DNA from: Parcubacteria group bacterium Athens0714_12 | GTDB lineage: Bacteria > Patescibacteriota > Patescibacteriia > UBA2591 > VMGY01 | Direction of reading: 5' to 3' | Assembly (NCBI GenBank): GCA_007378955.1 | Contig: VMGY01000009.1 | Coordinates: forward strand, 1 to 40,021 | Length of the DNA: 40,021 nt | Shown here: piece by piece, positions 1 to 10,156 of the stretch | How positions within the stretch are numbered: position 1 is the stretch's first letter | Layout of the letters: each line of letters starts with the position of its first letter | The notes under the pieces: model-generated | Database searches by the model: none | Told to the model about the DNA's origin: nothing | What the model saw: the letters and a program-made list of their open reading frames with translations, nothing else | Made by a program: the position numbers and the translations under genes

Positions 1-57
1 TTGCATAGATTGTATAGAGTTAATTTTAGCTCTATACCTTAATTCATCCAGCCGCAT
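1..57 (-). CDS. 5' end of a CDS running off the left edge (MRLDELRYRAKINSIQSMQ...), product unknown
   Basis: On the - strand, ATG at 57..55 preceded by AGAAAGGATTGACT (SD-like AAAGGA); open to the window edge. Only 19 codons visible. Confidence 0.35.
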   Translation of the reverse strand, partial: MRLDELRYRAKINSIQSMQ

Positions 58-140
58 AGTCAATCCTTTCTAGTGTCAAGTGTATCATGAACGAGTGCAG
101 GGGCTTGCAAAAAAAAGAAAATTATTATAATATAAAAAAT

Positions 141-1277
141 ATGAAAACTAAAAAAAGTAAAAATCCGAAAGCAGTTTTAAAGGAAATGGAAAAAATTTTA
201 AAAAGTAAGGAGTGCAAACCCATCCCCGCGGTAGGAGATTTGATTGAAGGGAATATAATAAATCTCTCTAAAAATGAAGTCCATGTTGATATAGAAGGGT
301 TGACCACCGGCGTAATAAGGGGGCCCGAGCTTTTTGATGAATTGGGAGAGTATAAAAATATAAAAATGGGAGATAAAATATTAACCACTATTTTAGAATT
401 GGAAAACGAAAAAGGAGAAATGGAATTAAGCCTCAAAGAAGCAAGCCATAAAAAAGCCTGGGAAAATTTATCCGAAATAATGAAAAAGGGTGAAATAACC
501 GAAGTAAAGGTTTCTGACGCCAATAAAGGCGGTTTAATCGTGAAATTAGGCCAAATCGTGAGTTTTTTACCCACTTCCCAACTTTCTCCGCAATATTATC
601 CAAGAGTTGAGGATGGCAATAAAAATAAAATTTTAGAAAAATTAAAAGCCTTAGTTAATAAAACCTTAAAAGTTAAAATCATCGGCGTGGATGAAAAAGA
701 AAATAAATTAATTGTTTCAGAAAAAGAAGTTTGGAAAGAAAAACAAAAAAATACTTTAGAAAACTATAAAATAGGAGATGTGGTGGAGGGGACGGTGTCC
801 GGAATAATTGATTTTGGCATTTTTGTTAAATTTGGAAAAAACCTAGAAGGATTAATCCATATTTCTGAATTAGGCTGGCAAAGAATCAGCCATCCTAAAA
901 ATCTATTTAAAGATGGCGACAAGGTAAAAGCAAAAATTATTGACATTGAAGGAGAAAAAATATCTCTTTCCATTAAACAATTAATTCTTGATCCTTGGAA
1001 AAAGGCGGTAGAAAAATATAAAGAGGGAGATGTGGTAAAAGGCAAGGTTTTAAAAGTTAATCCGTTCGGACTTTTTGTGGAATTAGACGAATTTATCCAC
1101 GGCTTGGCGCATATCAGCGAACTTTCCAATAAGGTAATAAAAAATCCCAATGAAATAGCGAAAAAGGGGGATGTCCTTGATTTTAAAATCTTATCCATTG
1201 AATCAGGCGACCATCGCTTGGGATTAAGCTTGAAGGCTTTAGAAAATAATCAAGACGAAAAAAAAGAAAATAATTAA
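141..1277 (+). CDS. rpsA: S1 RNA-binding domain protein (30S ribosomal protein S1-like, multiple S1 repeats)
   Basis: Repeated S1 motifs, e.g. GDVVEGTVSGIIDFGIFVKFGKNLEGLIHISEL and GDVVKGKVLKVNPFGLFVELDEFIHGLAHISEL. Start placed at ATG 141 (MKTKKSKNPKAV). Confidence 0.88.
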   Translation: MKTKKSKNPKAVLKEMEKILKSKECKPIPAVGDLIEGNIINLSKNEVHVDIEGLTTGVIRGPELFDELGEYKNIKMGDKILTTILELENEKGEMELSLKEASHKKAWENLSEIMKKGEITEVKVSDANKGGLIVKLGQIVSFLPTSQLSPQYYPRVEDGNKNKILEKLKALVNKTLKVKIIGVDEKENKLIVSEKEVWKEKQKNTLENYKIGDVVEGTVSGIIDFGIFVKFGKNLEGLIHISELGWQRISHPKNLFKDGDKVKAKIIDIEGEKISLSIKQLILDPWKKAVEKYKEGDVVKGKVLKVNPFGLFVELDEFIHGLAHISELSNKVIKNPNEIAKKGDVLDFKILSIESGDHRLGLSLKALENNQDEKKENN

Positions 1278-1328
1278 TTTTAATTATCGTGAATTTACAA
1301 ATTTTTTATTGATAATTTTTAAGGTAAT

Positions 1329-3140
1329 ATGAGGAATTTAGTTAAAAATTTTCTAACCCTATTTTTAATATTTCTTATTTTAGCCAGTTTTTTTAGTCTT
1401 TTTGTCCAAAATCAAACTGAAATAAAAGAAATCAGTATTAGCGAATTAGTCCAGCGAATTAATGAAAATAAAGTAAAAAAAATTGAAGTGGAGGGAACTA
1501 AGTTAAACATTCTTTTAATTGATGAAACTAAAGAAACCTCGCTTAAAGAACCAAATGAAACCATTTCTAATCTGCTTAAAAATTACGGCCTTGAGCCGCA
1601 AAAAATACAAAATTTGAATATTGCCATTACCGAACCATCCGGGCTTGATTTTTGGCTCGCTAATTTATTGCCTTTTCTTATTCCTTTTTTAATTATCGGG
1701 GTTTTTATTTTTTTAATGAGCCGCCAATTCCAGAAAGCTAATATTAAAGCAATGATGTTTGGCGAAAGCAAAGCGAAAGAAGTCAATCCTAAAGAACAAA
1801 AAATAACTTTTAAAGATGTCGCTGATTTAAAAGAGGCCAAGGAAGAATTAAAGGAAATAGTGGAATTTTTGCGCAATCCCAAAAAATTTACCAACTTAGG
1901 CGCTAAAATACCCAAAGGCGTTTTATTAATGGGGCCAGCCGGCTGCGGCAAGACTTTATTGGCCAGAGCAGTGGCTGGAGAGAGCAAAGTCCCCTTTTTC
2001 CATATTTCAGGCTCTGAATTTATAGAATTATTTGTCGGAGTTGGAAGCGCCAGGGTTAGATCATTATTCCAAAAAGCTAAAAAAAGCCTGCCTTCTATTA
2101 TTTTTATTGATGAACTTGACGCTATCGGCAAGCAAAGGGGAACCGGCTTAACCGGCTCGCACGAGGAAAGAGAACAAACCTTAAATCAAATTTTAGTGGA
2201 AATGGACGGTTTTGAGCCAAATATCGGACTTGTTATTCTCGCGGCTACTAATAGGCCAGATGTTTTAGATTTTGCCTTGCTAAGACCTGGGAGATTTGAC
2301 AGGCGGATATTTTTAGACGCGCCTGATAAAAAAGGAAGGGAAGCTATTTTAAAAATCCATACCAAAAACAAACCCTTAGATTCTTCTGTGAACCTAAAAA
2401 GAATCGCCGAAAGAACACCCGGTTTCAGCGGCGCGGACTTAGCCAATTTAGCTAATGAAGCGGCGATTTTAACCGCGCGCAAAAATAAAAAAGAAATCAG
2501 CCAATTAGAAATTGAGGAAAGCGTGGAAAAAGTTTTATTAGGGCCGGAAAGAAAAAGCCATCTTTTAAGTGAAAAAGAAAAAGAAATCACCGCCTATCAT
2601 GAAGCAGGACACGCTTTAGTGGCGCATGAACTGCCTCAATGCGACCCGGTGCAAAAAATTTCCATTATTTCTCGGGGAAGGGCGGCTGGCTATACTTTAA
2701 AATTGCCGATTGAGGACAGGTATTTATATCCTAAGTCAAAATTTTTAGATGAGCTCGCCGCTTTTTTAGCCGGCTATGCCGCGGAAAAAGAAATTTTCCA
2801 CGAAGTAACGACTGGCGCCACCAATGATTTAAAACAAGCGACTAATTTAGCGAAAAAATTAGTTATGGAATACGGGATGAGCTCCTTAGGTCCTAGAACT
2901 TTTGGAGTAAATGAAGAAATATCTTTATTTAATAAAGAATTTGGGAGTGGAAAAGATTATTCAGAAAAAATAGCCCAACTTATAGATAATGAGGTTTTTA
3001 AATTTATTAATGAAGCTTATAAAAAAGCTTTGGAAATTATTAATAACAAGAGAACTTTTTTGGAAAAAATAGCGAAATTATTATTAGAAAAGGAAAATAT
3101 AGAAAAAAAAGAATTTAATTTATTATTTAAATCTAATTAA
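1329..3140 (+). CDS. ftsH: ATP-dependent zinc metalloprotease FtsH
   Basis: N-terminal TM segments, Walker A GPAGCGKT, AAA+ SRH region ATNRPDVLDFALLRPGRFDRR, zinc motif HEAGH. Confidence 0.97.
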   Translation: MRNLVKNFLTLFLIFLILASFFSLFVQNQTEIKEISISELVQRINENKVKKIEVEGTKLNILLIDETKETSLKEPNETISNLLKNYGLEPQKIQNLNIAITEPSGLDFWLANLLPFLIPFLIIGVFIFLMSRQFQKANIKAMMFGESKAKEVNPKEQKITFKDVADLKEAKEELKEIVEFLRNPKKFTNLGAKIPKGVLLMGPAGCGKTLLARAVAGESKVPFFHISGSEFIELFVGVGSARVRSLFQKAKKSLPSIIFIDELDAIGKQRGTGLTGSHEEREQTLNQILVEMDGFEPNIGLVILAATNRPDVLDFALLRPGRFDRRIFLDAPDKKGREAILKIHTKNKPLDSSVNLKRIAERTPGFSGADLANLANEAAILTARKNKKEISQLEIEESVEKVLLGPERKSHLLSEKEKEITAYHEAGHALVAHELPQCDPVQKISIISRGRAAGYTLKLPIEDRYLYPKSKFLDELAAFLAGYAAEKEIFHEVTTGATNDLKQATNLAKKLVMEYGMSSLGPRTFGVNEEISLFNKEFGSGKDYSEKIAQLIDNEVFKFINEAYKKALEIINNKRTFLEKIAKLLLEKENIEKKEFNLLFKSN

Positions 3141-3162
3141 AATATTATTTAAATTTATTAAA

Positions 3163-4122
3163 ATGATTAAAGAAATCTTTAAAAAATCATGGGAAGTTAC
3201 TTGGAAAAATAAATTTCTTTGGCTTTTCGGCTTATTAATTTTTTTATTCAGCCAAGGAGGGGAAGTGAATCTTTTTTTAAATAATTTTAAAATAATTGGC
3301 AATCAATTAAATAATCTTTTATATTTTAAAAATTTTTTAAGTAATAATAAATTCTCAATTTTAATAGAAAATTTAAAAAATTCATTTTTTTTACACCCTT
3401 TTCAAGTTTTTATTTTTCTTTTCTTTTGTTTTATTATTATTATTTCCATTATTTTTATCAACTTATCTTCCCAGGGCGGAATGATTTATTGCTCTAAAAA
3501 ATTATTCCAAAACAAGAAATCGGATTTTAAAGAGGGATTTATTATTGGTATTAAAAATTTTTGGGCGCTATTAGAAATATTTATTTTAAATAATTTACTT
3601 ATCTTAGCTTCATTTCTAATCTTTGTTCTGCCCTTTGTCGCGCTTTTCATTAAAAATAGTTCTCCTCAATGGTTTTTTACCGCGTTATTATTATTTTTAT
3701 TGGTTTTCCTGCCGATAAATGTTTTTATTTATATCATCACTCGCTTTAGTTATTGTTATTTAATAATAAAAAATAATAAGCCGCTTAATTCAATTAAAAA
3801 TAGCTTTAAACTTTTTTTAAAAAACTGGCTTTTTATATTAAAAATTATTTTTCTATTATTTTTTATCTATTTTATTAGTTTAACTTTAATTACCATACTT
3901 TTATTTTTAATTAATTTACCGATTATTTTAATAGGAATGATTTTAAATTATATAATCTCTTTTAATCTTTTTTGGTTTATAATTATCTTTGATTTATTTT
4001 TAATAATCGCTCTTAGTTTAACTATTATAAGTATTTTAACAACTTTTAAATATAATCTTTTAGTGAATTTATTTAATGAATTAATTGTTGATAAAAAAGT
4101 TGATAAAATGGGTAAAATTTAA
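3163..4122 (+). CDS. Multi-pass integral membrane protein, function unknown
   Basis: Several long hydrophobic helices; begins MIKEIFKKSWEVTWKNKFLWLFGLL; directly follows ftsH. Confidence 0.75.
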   Translation: MIKEIFKKSWEVTWKNKFLWLFGLLIFLFSQGGEVNLFLNNFKIIGNQLNNLLYFKNFLSNNKFSILIENLKNSFFLHPFQVFIFLFFCFIIIISIIFINLSSQGGMIYCSKKLFQNKKSDFKEGFIIGIKNFWALLEIFILNNLLILASFLIFVLPFVALFIKNSSPQWFFTALLLFLLVFLPINVFIYIITRFSYCYLIIKNNKPLNSIKNSFKLFLKNWLFILKIIFLLFFIYFISLTLITILLFLINLPIILIGMILNYIISFNLFWFIIIFDLFLIIALSLTIISILTTFKYNLLVNLFNELIVDKKVDKMGKI

Positions 4123-4240
4123 ATTTAAAAACTTATCTACTTTTTATTAAATTTTATTCAACTCTTTATTAACATTTTATTATTTAAAAAAGCCTTTATT
4201 TATTAAGAATAAATTAATAAAATAAAGTTATCAACTATCT
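4086..4240. promoter_or_regulatory. Candidate DnaA-box cluster / AT-rich unwinding region upstream of dnaN
   Basis: TTATCAACA (4086-4094, - strand), TTATCAACT (4098-4106, - strand), TTATCTACT (4133-4141, +), TTATCAACT (4228-4236, +), in a very AT-rich spacer immediately 5' of dnaN. Confidence 0.4.
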
Positions 4241-4288
4241 TATTATAATTATTTTTTATATATATTTAATAATAATTAAATTACTTTT

Positions 4289-5404
4289 ATGAAAATAACT
4301 TGTTTGCAAGAAAATTTAAACAATGGGTTATTTATTGTTAATCATTTAGCTACTGGAAATACCACTTTACCAATATTAAATAATATTCTTTTAAAAACAG
4401 AAAAAGGAAATTTAACTTTAACCAGCACTAATTTAGAAATCGGCATCCATACTCAAGTTAGAGGAAAAGTGGAAAAAGAGGGTAGTTTTACAATTCCTTC
4501 GCAAATTTTAAATAATTACATAAATCTCCTGCCAAAAGATCAAGTAATTTTAGAGTTAGTGGAAAATGAATTAATTGTAAAATGTAAAAATTCAAAAACT
4601 AAAATTAAAGGAATATCAGTAGAGGATTTTCCTTTAATCCCAAAAATAGAAAAAAGAAATGGTTTTAAAATAAAAGCGATTGATTTTAAAAAAGCGCTGC
4701 AACAAGTAATTTTTTCAGTTTATCAAGATGAATCAAGACCGGAAATTAGCGGGGTTTTATTTAATTTTAATTATCCTCAAATTGGTAAACTCACTTTAAC
4801 TGGGACGGATAGTTATCGGTTGTCGGAAAAAAACATAGATTTAAAAGAATTTAATATTAAAGAGAATATTAAAATAATAGTGCCAAGAAACACAATTCAA
4901 GAATTATTAAGAATTTTAACTCAAGAAAATGAGATTATAGAAATTTACTTCACGGAAAACCAAATCCTCTTTATTTACAAGGAAACGGAGATAATTTCCC
5001 GCCTTATTTCAGGACAATACCCAGATTATCAACAGATTATCCCCGAAAATCATAAAACAAAAGTATTAATAAATAAAAATAATTTTATTAAAGTAATAAA
5101 AGGAGCAAGTATTTTCTCACAATCAGGTATTAATGATATAAATTTAGAAATACTGCCAAAAGATAATAAAATCATTATTCATTCCCTTAATAATCAATTA
5201 GGGGAATATAAAGCGGAGATAGAGGGAGAAATAGAAGGAATAGAAAATAAAATCGTTTTTAATTATAAATATTTATTAGATGGCTTATTGGGAATAGAAG
5301 AAGATGAGATTAGTTTAGAGATAATTAATGATACTTTGCCGGGAATTTTAAGGTTGGTGAATAATAAAAGTTATTTATATTTAATAATGCCGATTAAGCA
5401 GTAA
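4289..5404 (+). CDS. dnaN: DNA polymerase III subunit beta (sliding clamp)
   Basis: MKITCLQENLNNGL..., TLPILNNILLKTEKGNLTLTSTNLEIGI, C-terminal YLYLIMPIKQ; full-length three-domain clamp. Confidence 0.95.
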   Translation: MKITCLQENLNNGLFIVNHLATGNTTLPILNNILLKTEKGNLTLTSTNLEIGIHTQVRGKVEKEGSFTIPSQILNNYINLLPKDQVILELVENELIVKCKNSKTKIKGISVEDFPLIPKIEKRNGFKIKAIDFKKALQQVIFSVYQDESRPEISGVLFNFNYPQIGKLTLTGTDSYRLSEKNIDLKEFNIKENIKIIVPRNTIQELLRILTQENEIIEIYFTENQILFIYKETEIISRLISGQYPDYQQIIPENHKTKVLINKNNFIKVIKGASIFSQSGINDINLEILPKDNKIIIHSLNNQLGEYKAEIEGEIEGIENKIVFNYKYLLDGLLGIEEDEISLEIINDTLPGILRLVNNKSYLYLIMPIKQ

Positions 5405-5418
5405 AAATTTATTAAAAA

Positions 5419-8301
5419 TTAATTAATATTAATATTTAAATTTTCACTGTTTAATAAATTATTTTCCTCGTCTATCGCCTCGCAAAAAAGATTATAATTT
5501 TCAACCTCCAAATCAATAGGCATTAACCATGAAAAAGATAAATTAAGGTTTTCGGGTTGGGTAATAGTAGCGATTAAATGCTTTTTATCATCCGAAGATT
5601 TTTGATAATAAAATTTAACCAAAGAAATTTTCTTTAAAGATGAAATAGATATATTTAAAGCGATAGGGAAATCACTTGAATATTTAGTGGTATTATTTTC
5701 AGGCGCCAGCCAGATAATCGGCGCTTTCCTATTCTCTAAATTAAGGTTAAAATTAATTTCTTTTTCTCCCGCGTTGTCTATGTCGTCATACGCGATAACT
5801 TTAAGCGAATGTGACCCATTTTTTAAGCCATTAAGGTTGGTTAAGATAGTGAATGGATGTTTCGCCGTGTCTATTTTTTGCTGATTAATAAAAAAGTCTA
5901 TTTTACTGATTATTCCTCGCGGCGCGCTTCCACTAGCCTTTAATTCTATTAGATCAATATTGATTTCTTTATTTTCTTCCGGAAATATAATTTGCGCCGT
6001 CGGGCGGTTTTCTGGTATATGTAAATCATCGTATTCAGCCGGTGGCTTCTCTGTTAAATAACCTTGTTTATCAACCCATTTTTTTATAGGTTCTTCCCAT
6101 CTTTCATATTGAAAATCGGAATAAGGGTTTTCCGGCGCAGGGCCTAAAGGGTCTTCTTTATTTAAATAATGCAAAATATTATGGACTTCTTTGTAAATTT
6201 TTTCTTCAATAAAAGTTTGAGGGGTTAAGTCAGTGGCTATTTTACCCGAAGCTTTGTCTATATTAATTTTAATTTCATTTCCTATTTCTCCTTTTAAGAC
6301 CGGCTTATTCACTTCAATTTGTTGCGGGGTGGTAAAAAATTCAATTGGTTCGTTTTTTAGAGATTCAACCATGAATTGATGCCAGATAGGCGCGGCAACA
6401 ACAGATCCGTCCGCTCCTTTTGACATGGGCGTATAATCATTATTACCCACCCAGACGCCGCAGGCGAGTGAGGGGGTATATCCTACTGTCCACGCGTCCC
6501 TAAAATCATTTGTCGTTCCTGTTTTGGCGGCTACTGGCCTGTCTCCTAAAAAGAGCGCGCTATTTTCTCCGAAAACAAAACTTCTTGCTTGATTGTCAGA
6601 AAGAATGCTATTTATTTCTTGGGCTGTTTGTTCATCTAAAATTCTTTCACCTTGGTCTAATTTATTTTCTTCAATTAATTTTCCCTGGCTGTCTTCTATT
6701 TTTAAAACCGCCCTGATTTTATATTTAATTCCATTTTGGCTAAAAATTCCAAAAGCAACGATATGTTCTAATAATTTAACTTCCCCTCCTCCTAAAACCA
6801 AAGATAGTCCATACCTGCTTCTATCTTGCAGGGTGGTATAACCCATTTTCTCCGCTAAATTTAAAACATTATTAATTCCGGCGAGGTAGAGGGTTTTTAC
6901 CGCAGGGATATTTAAGGAACCAGCCAAGGCTTGGCGCATACTGACCGGACCGTAAGTTTTAAGATTATAGTTTCCAGGGATATAATCCTTGCCGTCGCCG
7001 CTGGGTCCGAAATTGGTTTCTAAATCAAAAAGGATTGTTTCAGGAGTATAGCCTTTTTGAAAGGCAGACGCGTAGGCAACCGGCTTAAAAGAAGAGCCGG
7101 GCTGCCTTAAGCCAAGGCTGGCGTTAAATTGCCCGTCTATTTCTTCGTCAAAAAAATTTCTTGAACCGACCATGACTAAAATTTCCCCGCTTCTCGGATC
7201 TATTGCCGCCAATGAAACATTGCTTGCTTTATAATTTTTTTTATTTTTTTCTACCCTTTCTTTGATAATTTTTTCCGCGATTTTTTGTTTATCCAGATCA
7301 AGAGTTGTGTAGACTTTTAAGCCGCCTTGCTCTACCATTTTTTCTCCATATTTATCACTTAAAAGCTCTTTAAGATACATTATAAAATGAGGCGCGACAA
7401 TATTTTCTCTTTTGGGAACGACTTTTTCTAAGGTTTTTTCTTTTTTAGCATCCTCGGCGTCTGCTTCGCTGATATAACCTTGCTCAACCATTAAATCTAA
7501 AATATGATATTGCCTTTTTATCAATTCATCTTTATGGCTGCCATAAGGAGAGAGGCGCGTTGGCGCTTGAACCAGGGCAGCGATTAATGTTGATTCATCT
7601 AAAGTTAAATCTTTGGCGTTTTTATTAAAATAAAGCTGGGCCGCGGCTTCAGCGCCGTAAGCTTGAGAACCATAAGGAATTTCATTAAAATACATTTTTA
7701 GAATTTGGTCTTTGGTAAATTCTTTTTCTATGCGATAAGAAAGAATAAGCTCCTTTATTTTTCTTGAATAAGTTTTTTCAGGGTTTAAAATAGCGTTTTT
7801 GACTAATTGCTGGGTAATCGTGGACCCTCCTTGTGTTTTGCCGCCCTTTCTTAAATTGGCGATCACCGCTCTTATTAAAGCGGTTAAATCAAACCCTTGG
7901 TGCTGATAAAAATCTTTATCTTCAGTAACAATAGTGGCGTATTTCAGATAATCAGGGATTTGATTGAGCCCGATTAAAGTCCTTCTTTCATCGCCATGAA
8001 TTTCATAGAGCAGGTTTTTTCCCGTTCGGTCATAAATTTTAGTGCTCTGGGCGATTTTTCTTTCCATCAGCTTATCGGGATTCGGCAAACCATAAGAAAA
8101 AAAACTTATAATAATAAAAAAAGACAAAATTAAAAAAATAATAGCAAAAAAGGCGAAAGTAAATAAGATTTTGCTGAAATTTTTTCTTTCTTTTTGTTTT
8201 TTATTATTAGAAAGAAAATATCTGCCTTTTTTGACTAAAACTTTTTTATATGGTTTGCGCCAGCTTTGAGGCGAAACAACCCTTAAATTTTTTATGGGCA
8301 T
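5419..8301 (-). CDS. Class A penicillin-binding protein (PBP1A-type transglycosylase/transpeptidase)
   Basis: GT51 motif EDKDFYQHQGFD, GGSTITQQLVKN; transpeptidase motifs RQPGSSFKP and KTGTT. ATG at 8301 (MPIKNLRV) preferred over the TTG at 8325 of the supplied ORF. Confidence 0.93.
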   Translation of the reverse strand: MPIKNLRVVSPQSWRKPYKKVLVKKGRYFLSNNKKQKERKNFSKILFTFAFFAIIFLILSFFIIISFFSYGLPNPDKLMERKIAQSTKIYDRTGKNLLYEIHGDERRTLIGLNQIPDYLKYATIVTEDKDFYQHQGFDLTALIRAVIANLRKGGKTQGGSTITQQLVKNAILNPEKTYSRKIKELILSYRIEKEFTKDQILKMYFNEIPYGSQAYGAEAAAQLYFNKNAKDLTLDESTLIAALVQAPTRLSPYGSHKDELIKRQYHILDLMVEQGYISEADAEDAKKEKTLEKVVPKRENIVAPHFIMYLKELLSDKYGEKMVEQGGLKVYTTLDLDKQKIAEKIIKERVEKNKKNYKASNVSLAAIDPRSGEILVMVGSRNFFDEEIDGQFNASLGLRQPGSSFKPVAYASAFQKGYTPETILFDLETNFGPSGDGKDYIPGNYNLKTYGPVSMRQALAGSLNIPAVKTLYLAGINNVLNLAEKMGYTTLQDRSRYGLSLVLGGGEVKLLEHIVAFGIFSQNGIKYKIRAVLKIEDSQGKLIEENKLDQGERILDEQTAQEINSILSDNQARSFVFGENSALFLGDRPVAAKTGTTNDFRDAWTVGYTPSLACGVWVGNNDYTPMSKGADGSVVAAPIWHQFMVESLKNEPIEFFTTPQQIEVNKPVLKGEIGNEIKINIDKASGKIATDLTPQTFIEEKIYKEVHNILHYLNKEDPLGPAPENPYSDFQYERWEEPIKKWVDKQGYLTEKPPAEYDDLHIPENRPTAQIIFPEENKEINIDLIELKASGSAPRGIISKIDFFINQQKIDTAKHPFTILTNLNGLKNGSHSLKVIAYDDIDNAGEKEINFNLNLENRKAPIIWLAPENNTTKYSSDFPIALNISISSLKKISLVKFYYQKSSDDKKHLIATITQPENLNLSFSWLMPIDLEVENYNLFCEAIDEENNLLNSENLNININ

Positions 8302-8322
8302 AAAATTATAAATCACAAGCGC

Positions 8323-8392
8323 CAAATTCCAAATAACAAACCCCAGTAGCGAAATAAAGTTTCTGCTACCGGGGTTTGTTATTTGGAATTTG
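8323..8392. repeat. Long near-perfect inverted repeat (28-bp arms)
   Basis: CAAATTCCAAATAACAAACCCCAGTAGC (8323-8350) pairs with GCTACCGGGGTTTGTTATTTGGAATTTG (8365-8392), one mismatch; 14-nt loop. Confidence 0.9.
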
Positions 8393-9289
8393 AAATTTGG
8401 ATTTTTCGTTTAATAAGGCGGCGCCTATTAACCCGGCGTCATCGCCGAGTTTAGAAATAAGGATAGGCGTTTTTTGCAAATCAGGAGTTAAGACAATTTT
8501 TTTTACTTCCTTTTTGGCTAATTCAATAAATTCTTTAAAATTACTTAAGCCGCCGCCCAAAATAATAACTTCCGGGTTTAAAATATTTATTAAATTGGAC
8601 AAACCTATGGCCAAATAATTCGCGGTTTGCTCAACCGCTTCCTTTGATTCTTTTTTATTATTTAAAAAATCTTTTTGTATTTCAAGAGCATTTTTATTTT
8701 TGCCGGTTATTTTATGGTAAGATTTAATCATTGCCATGCCGGAAGCATAAGCTTCCCAGCATCCTTTTTTGCCGCAGCCGCATTGCCGGCCATTTATTTC
8801 TATGATTTGATGCCCGATTTCTCCCGCGATATTGTCTTTACCCCTTAAAATTTTTTTATCAATTATTATCCCGCCGCCGATGCCAGTGCCTAAAGTAACG
8901 CCCAAAATAAAATTATATTTTTTTCCATGGCCAGCCAATGCTTCGCCTAAAGAAAAACAATGCGCGTCATTATCTATCGCCGTCGGTTTTTTAAATTTTT
9001 TTTCTAAAATTTTTTCAAGAGGGATGTTTTTTAATTCTTGAGAAAAATTAGGGCCGAAATTTACTAATCTTTTTTTTAAATCTATTTGGCCGGCGATTCC
9101 CAGGCCGATTTTTTTTATTTCACCGAAAGAGCGAAAATTTTCTATTTCCTGATAAATTAAACTTAAAATTTCTTTTGCTTTTTTCGGCGTGGCAAAAGTT
9201 TCTTTTTTAATAATTTTATAATCTTCCGTTAAGAGCCCGACTCTGGTTTTAGTCGCCCCGACATCAAAACTGATAATATTTTTAGGCAT
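8366..9289 (-). CDS. ROK family sugar kinase (glucokinase-like)
   Basis: DVGATKTRVGLL, GVTLGTGIGGGIIID, zinc motif CGCGKKGCWEAYASG, GGGLSNF. Confidence 0.93.
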   Translation of the reverse strand: MPKNIISFDVGATKTRVGLLTEDYKIIKKETFATPKKAKEILSLIYQEIENFRSFGEIKKIGLGIAGQIDLKKRLVNFGPNFSQELKNIPLEKILEKKFKKPTAIDNDAHCFSLGEALAGHGKKYNFILGVTLGTGIGGGIIIDKKILRGKDNIAGEIGHQIIEINGRQCGCGKKGCWEAYASGMAMIKSYHKITGKNKNALEIQKDFLNNKKESKEAVEQTANYLAIGLSNLINILNPEVIILGGGLSNFKEFIELAKKEVKKIVLTPDLQKTPILISKLGDDAGLIGAALLNEKSKFQIPNNKPR

Positions 9290-9325
9290 ATTTATATTAT
9301 ATCAAATTTAGTATAAGATATAAAG

Positions 9326-9700
9326 ATGTGGCAAAAGCAAAAAATTGGCAAGACAGGGGAAGAAATAGCAAAAAAATATTTTAAGAAAAAGGGGTATAAA
9401 ATTTTAGAACAGCATTATTGTTTAAGGGGAGGCGAAATTGATTTAATAGTTCAAAAAGAAGAAAAAATAATTTTCGTGGAAGTCAAAACCAGAACATCGG
9501 ATGAATTCGGCAATCCGGAAGAGTCAATTAATTATTACAAGCAAAAAAGTTTGAACAGAGCGATTAATAATTATTTTTTTAAAAAGCGAATAGAAAATAA
9601 TGATTATCAATTTGACGTGGTTAGCATAATGTTAGATAAAAAAGAAAGAAAGGCGCTGATAAAACATTTTAAAAATGTCCAGCTCGCCCAACTAAATTAA
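9326..9700 (+). CDS. YraN/UPF0102 family nuclease-like protein
   Basis: GKTGEEIAKKYFKKKGYKILEQHYCLRGGEIDLIVQ...IIFVEVKTRT matches the UPF0102 pattern. Confidence 0.93.
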   Translation: MWQKQKIGKTGEEIAKKYFKKKGYKILEQHYCLRGGEIDLIVQKEEKIIFVEVKTRTSDEFGNPEESINYYKQKSLNRAINNYFFKKRIENNDYQFDVVSIMLDKKERKALIKHFKNVQLAQLN

Positions 9701-9704
9701 ACTT

Positions 9705-9852
9705 AATTACTTTGAATTACGAAATGCGCTTTTTAAAACAAAAAGAGTAGGGCGCGCGCTCATATCTTTTTTGCGCTGCGGACTTATGACGGGCGTCTGC
9801 AAAAAAGATATGAGCGCGCCCCGAATAATGAATTTCGTAATTCAAAGTAATT
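9705..9852. mobile_element. Palindromic family 1, copy 1 (MITE-like, 21-bp perfect TIRs)
   Basis: AATTACTTTGAATTACGAAAT ... ATTTCGTAATTCAAAGTAATT; central stem-loop CATATCTTTTTTGCGCTGCGGACTTATGACGGGCGTCTGCAAAAAAGATATG. Confidence 0.85.
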
Positions 9853-9948
9853 ATTAACCTTGAATATTACCATAAATTTCGGTGTCATTTTAGATGATTT
9901 GATGCGGAGGATTGACTTTTAATTTTTTGGTGTGATAGAATGAATTAT

Positions 9949-10122
9949 ATGATTGCTATTACTATCCTTAAAAAATTAATAAAAAATGATGATTTGGTAG
10001 TTTTGCCTCGTAAGGAGTACGAGCGGCTTTTTCATTTTTGGGCAAACGCCGAACCTATGTCTTAACGCACTAAAAAAGCATTGAAAAAGGACCCAAGAAG
10101 ATTGCCGAAGGAAATTTTTTAA
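9949..10122 (+). pseudogene. Antitoxin-like remnant with internal stop
   Basis: Translation MIAITILKKLIKNDDLVVLPRKEYERLFHFWANAEPMS*RTKKALKKDPRRLPKEIF*; the (L/V)V(L/I)PRKEYE motif and basic tail resemble small Phd/AbrB-type antitoxins. In-frame TAA at 10063. Confidence 0.5.
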
Positions 10123-10156
10123 CTTCTAATCAATAGCAATATTATTTTATTAAATT

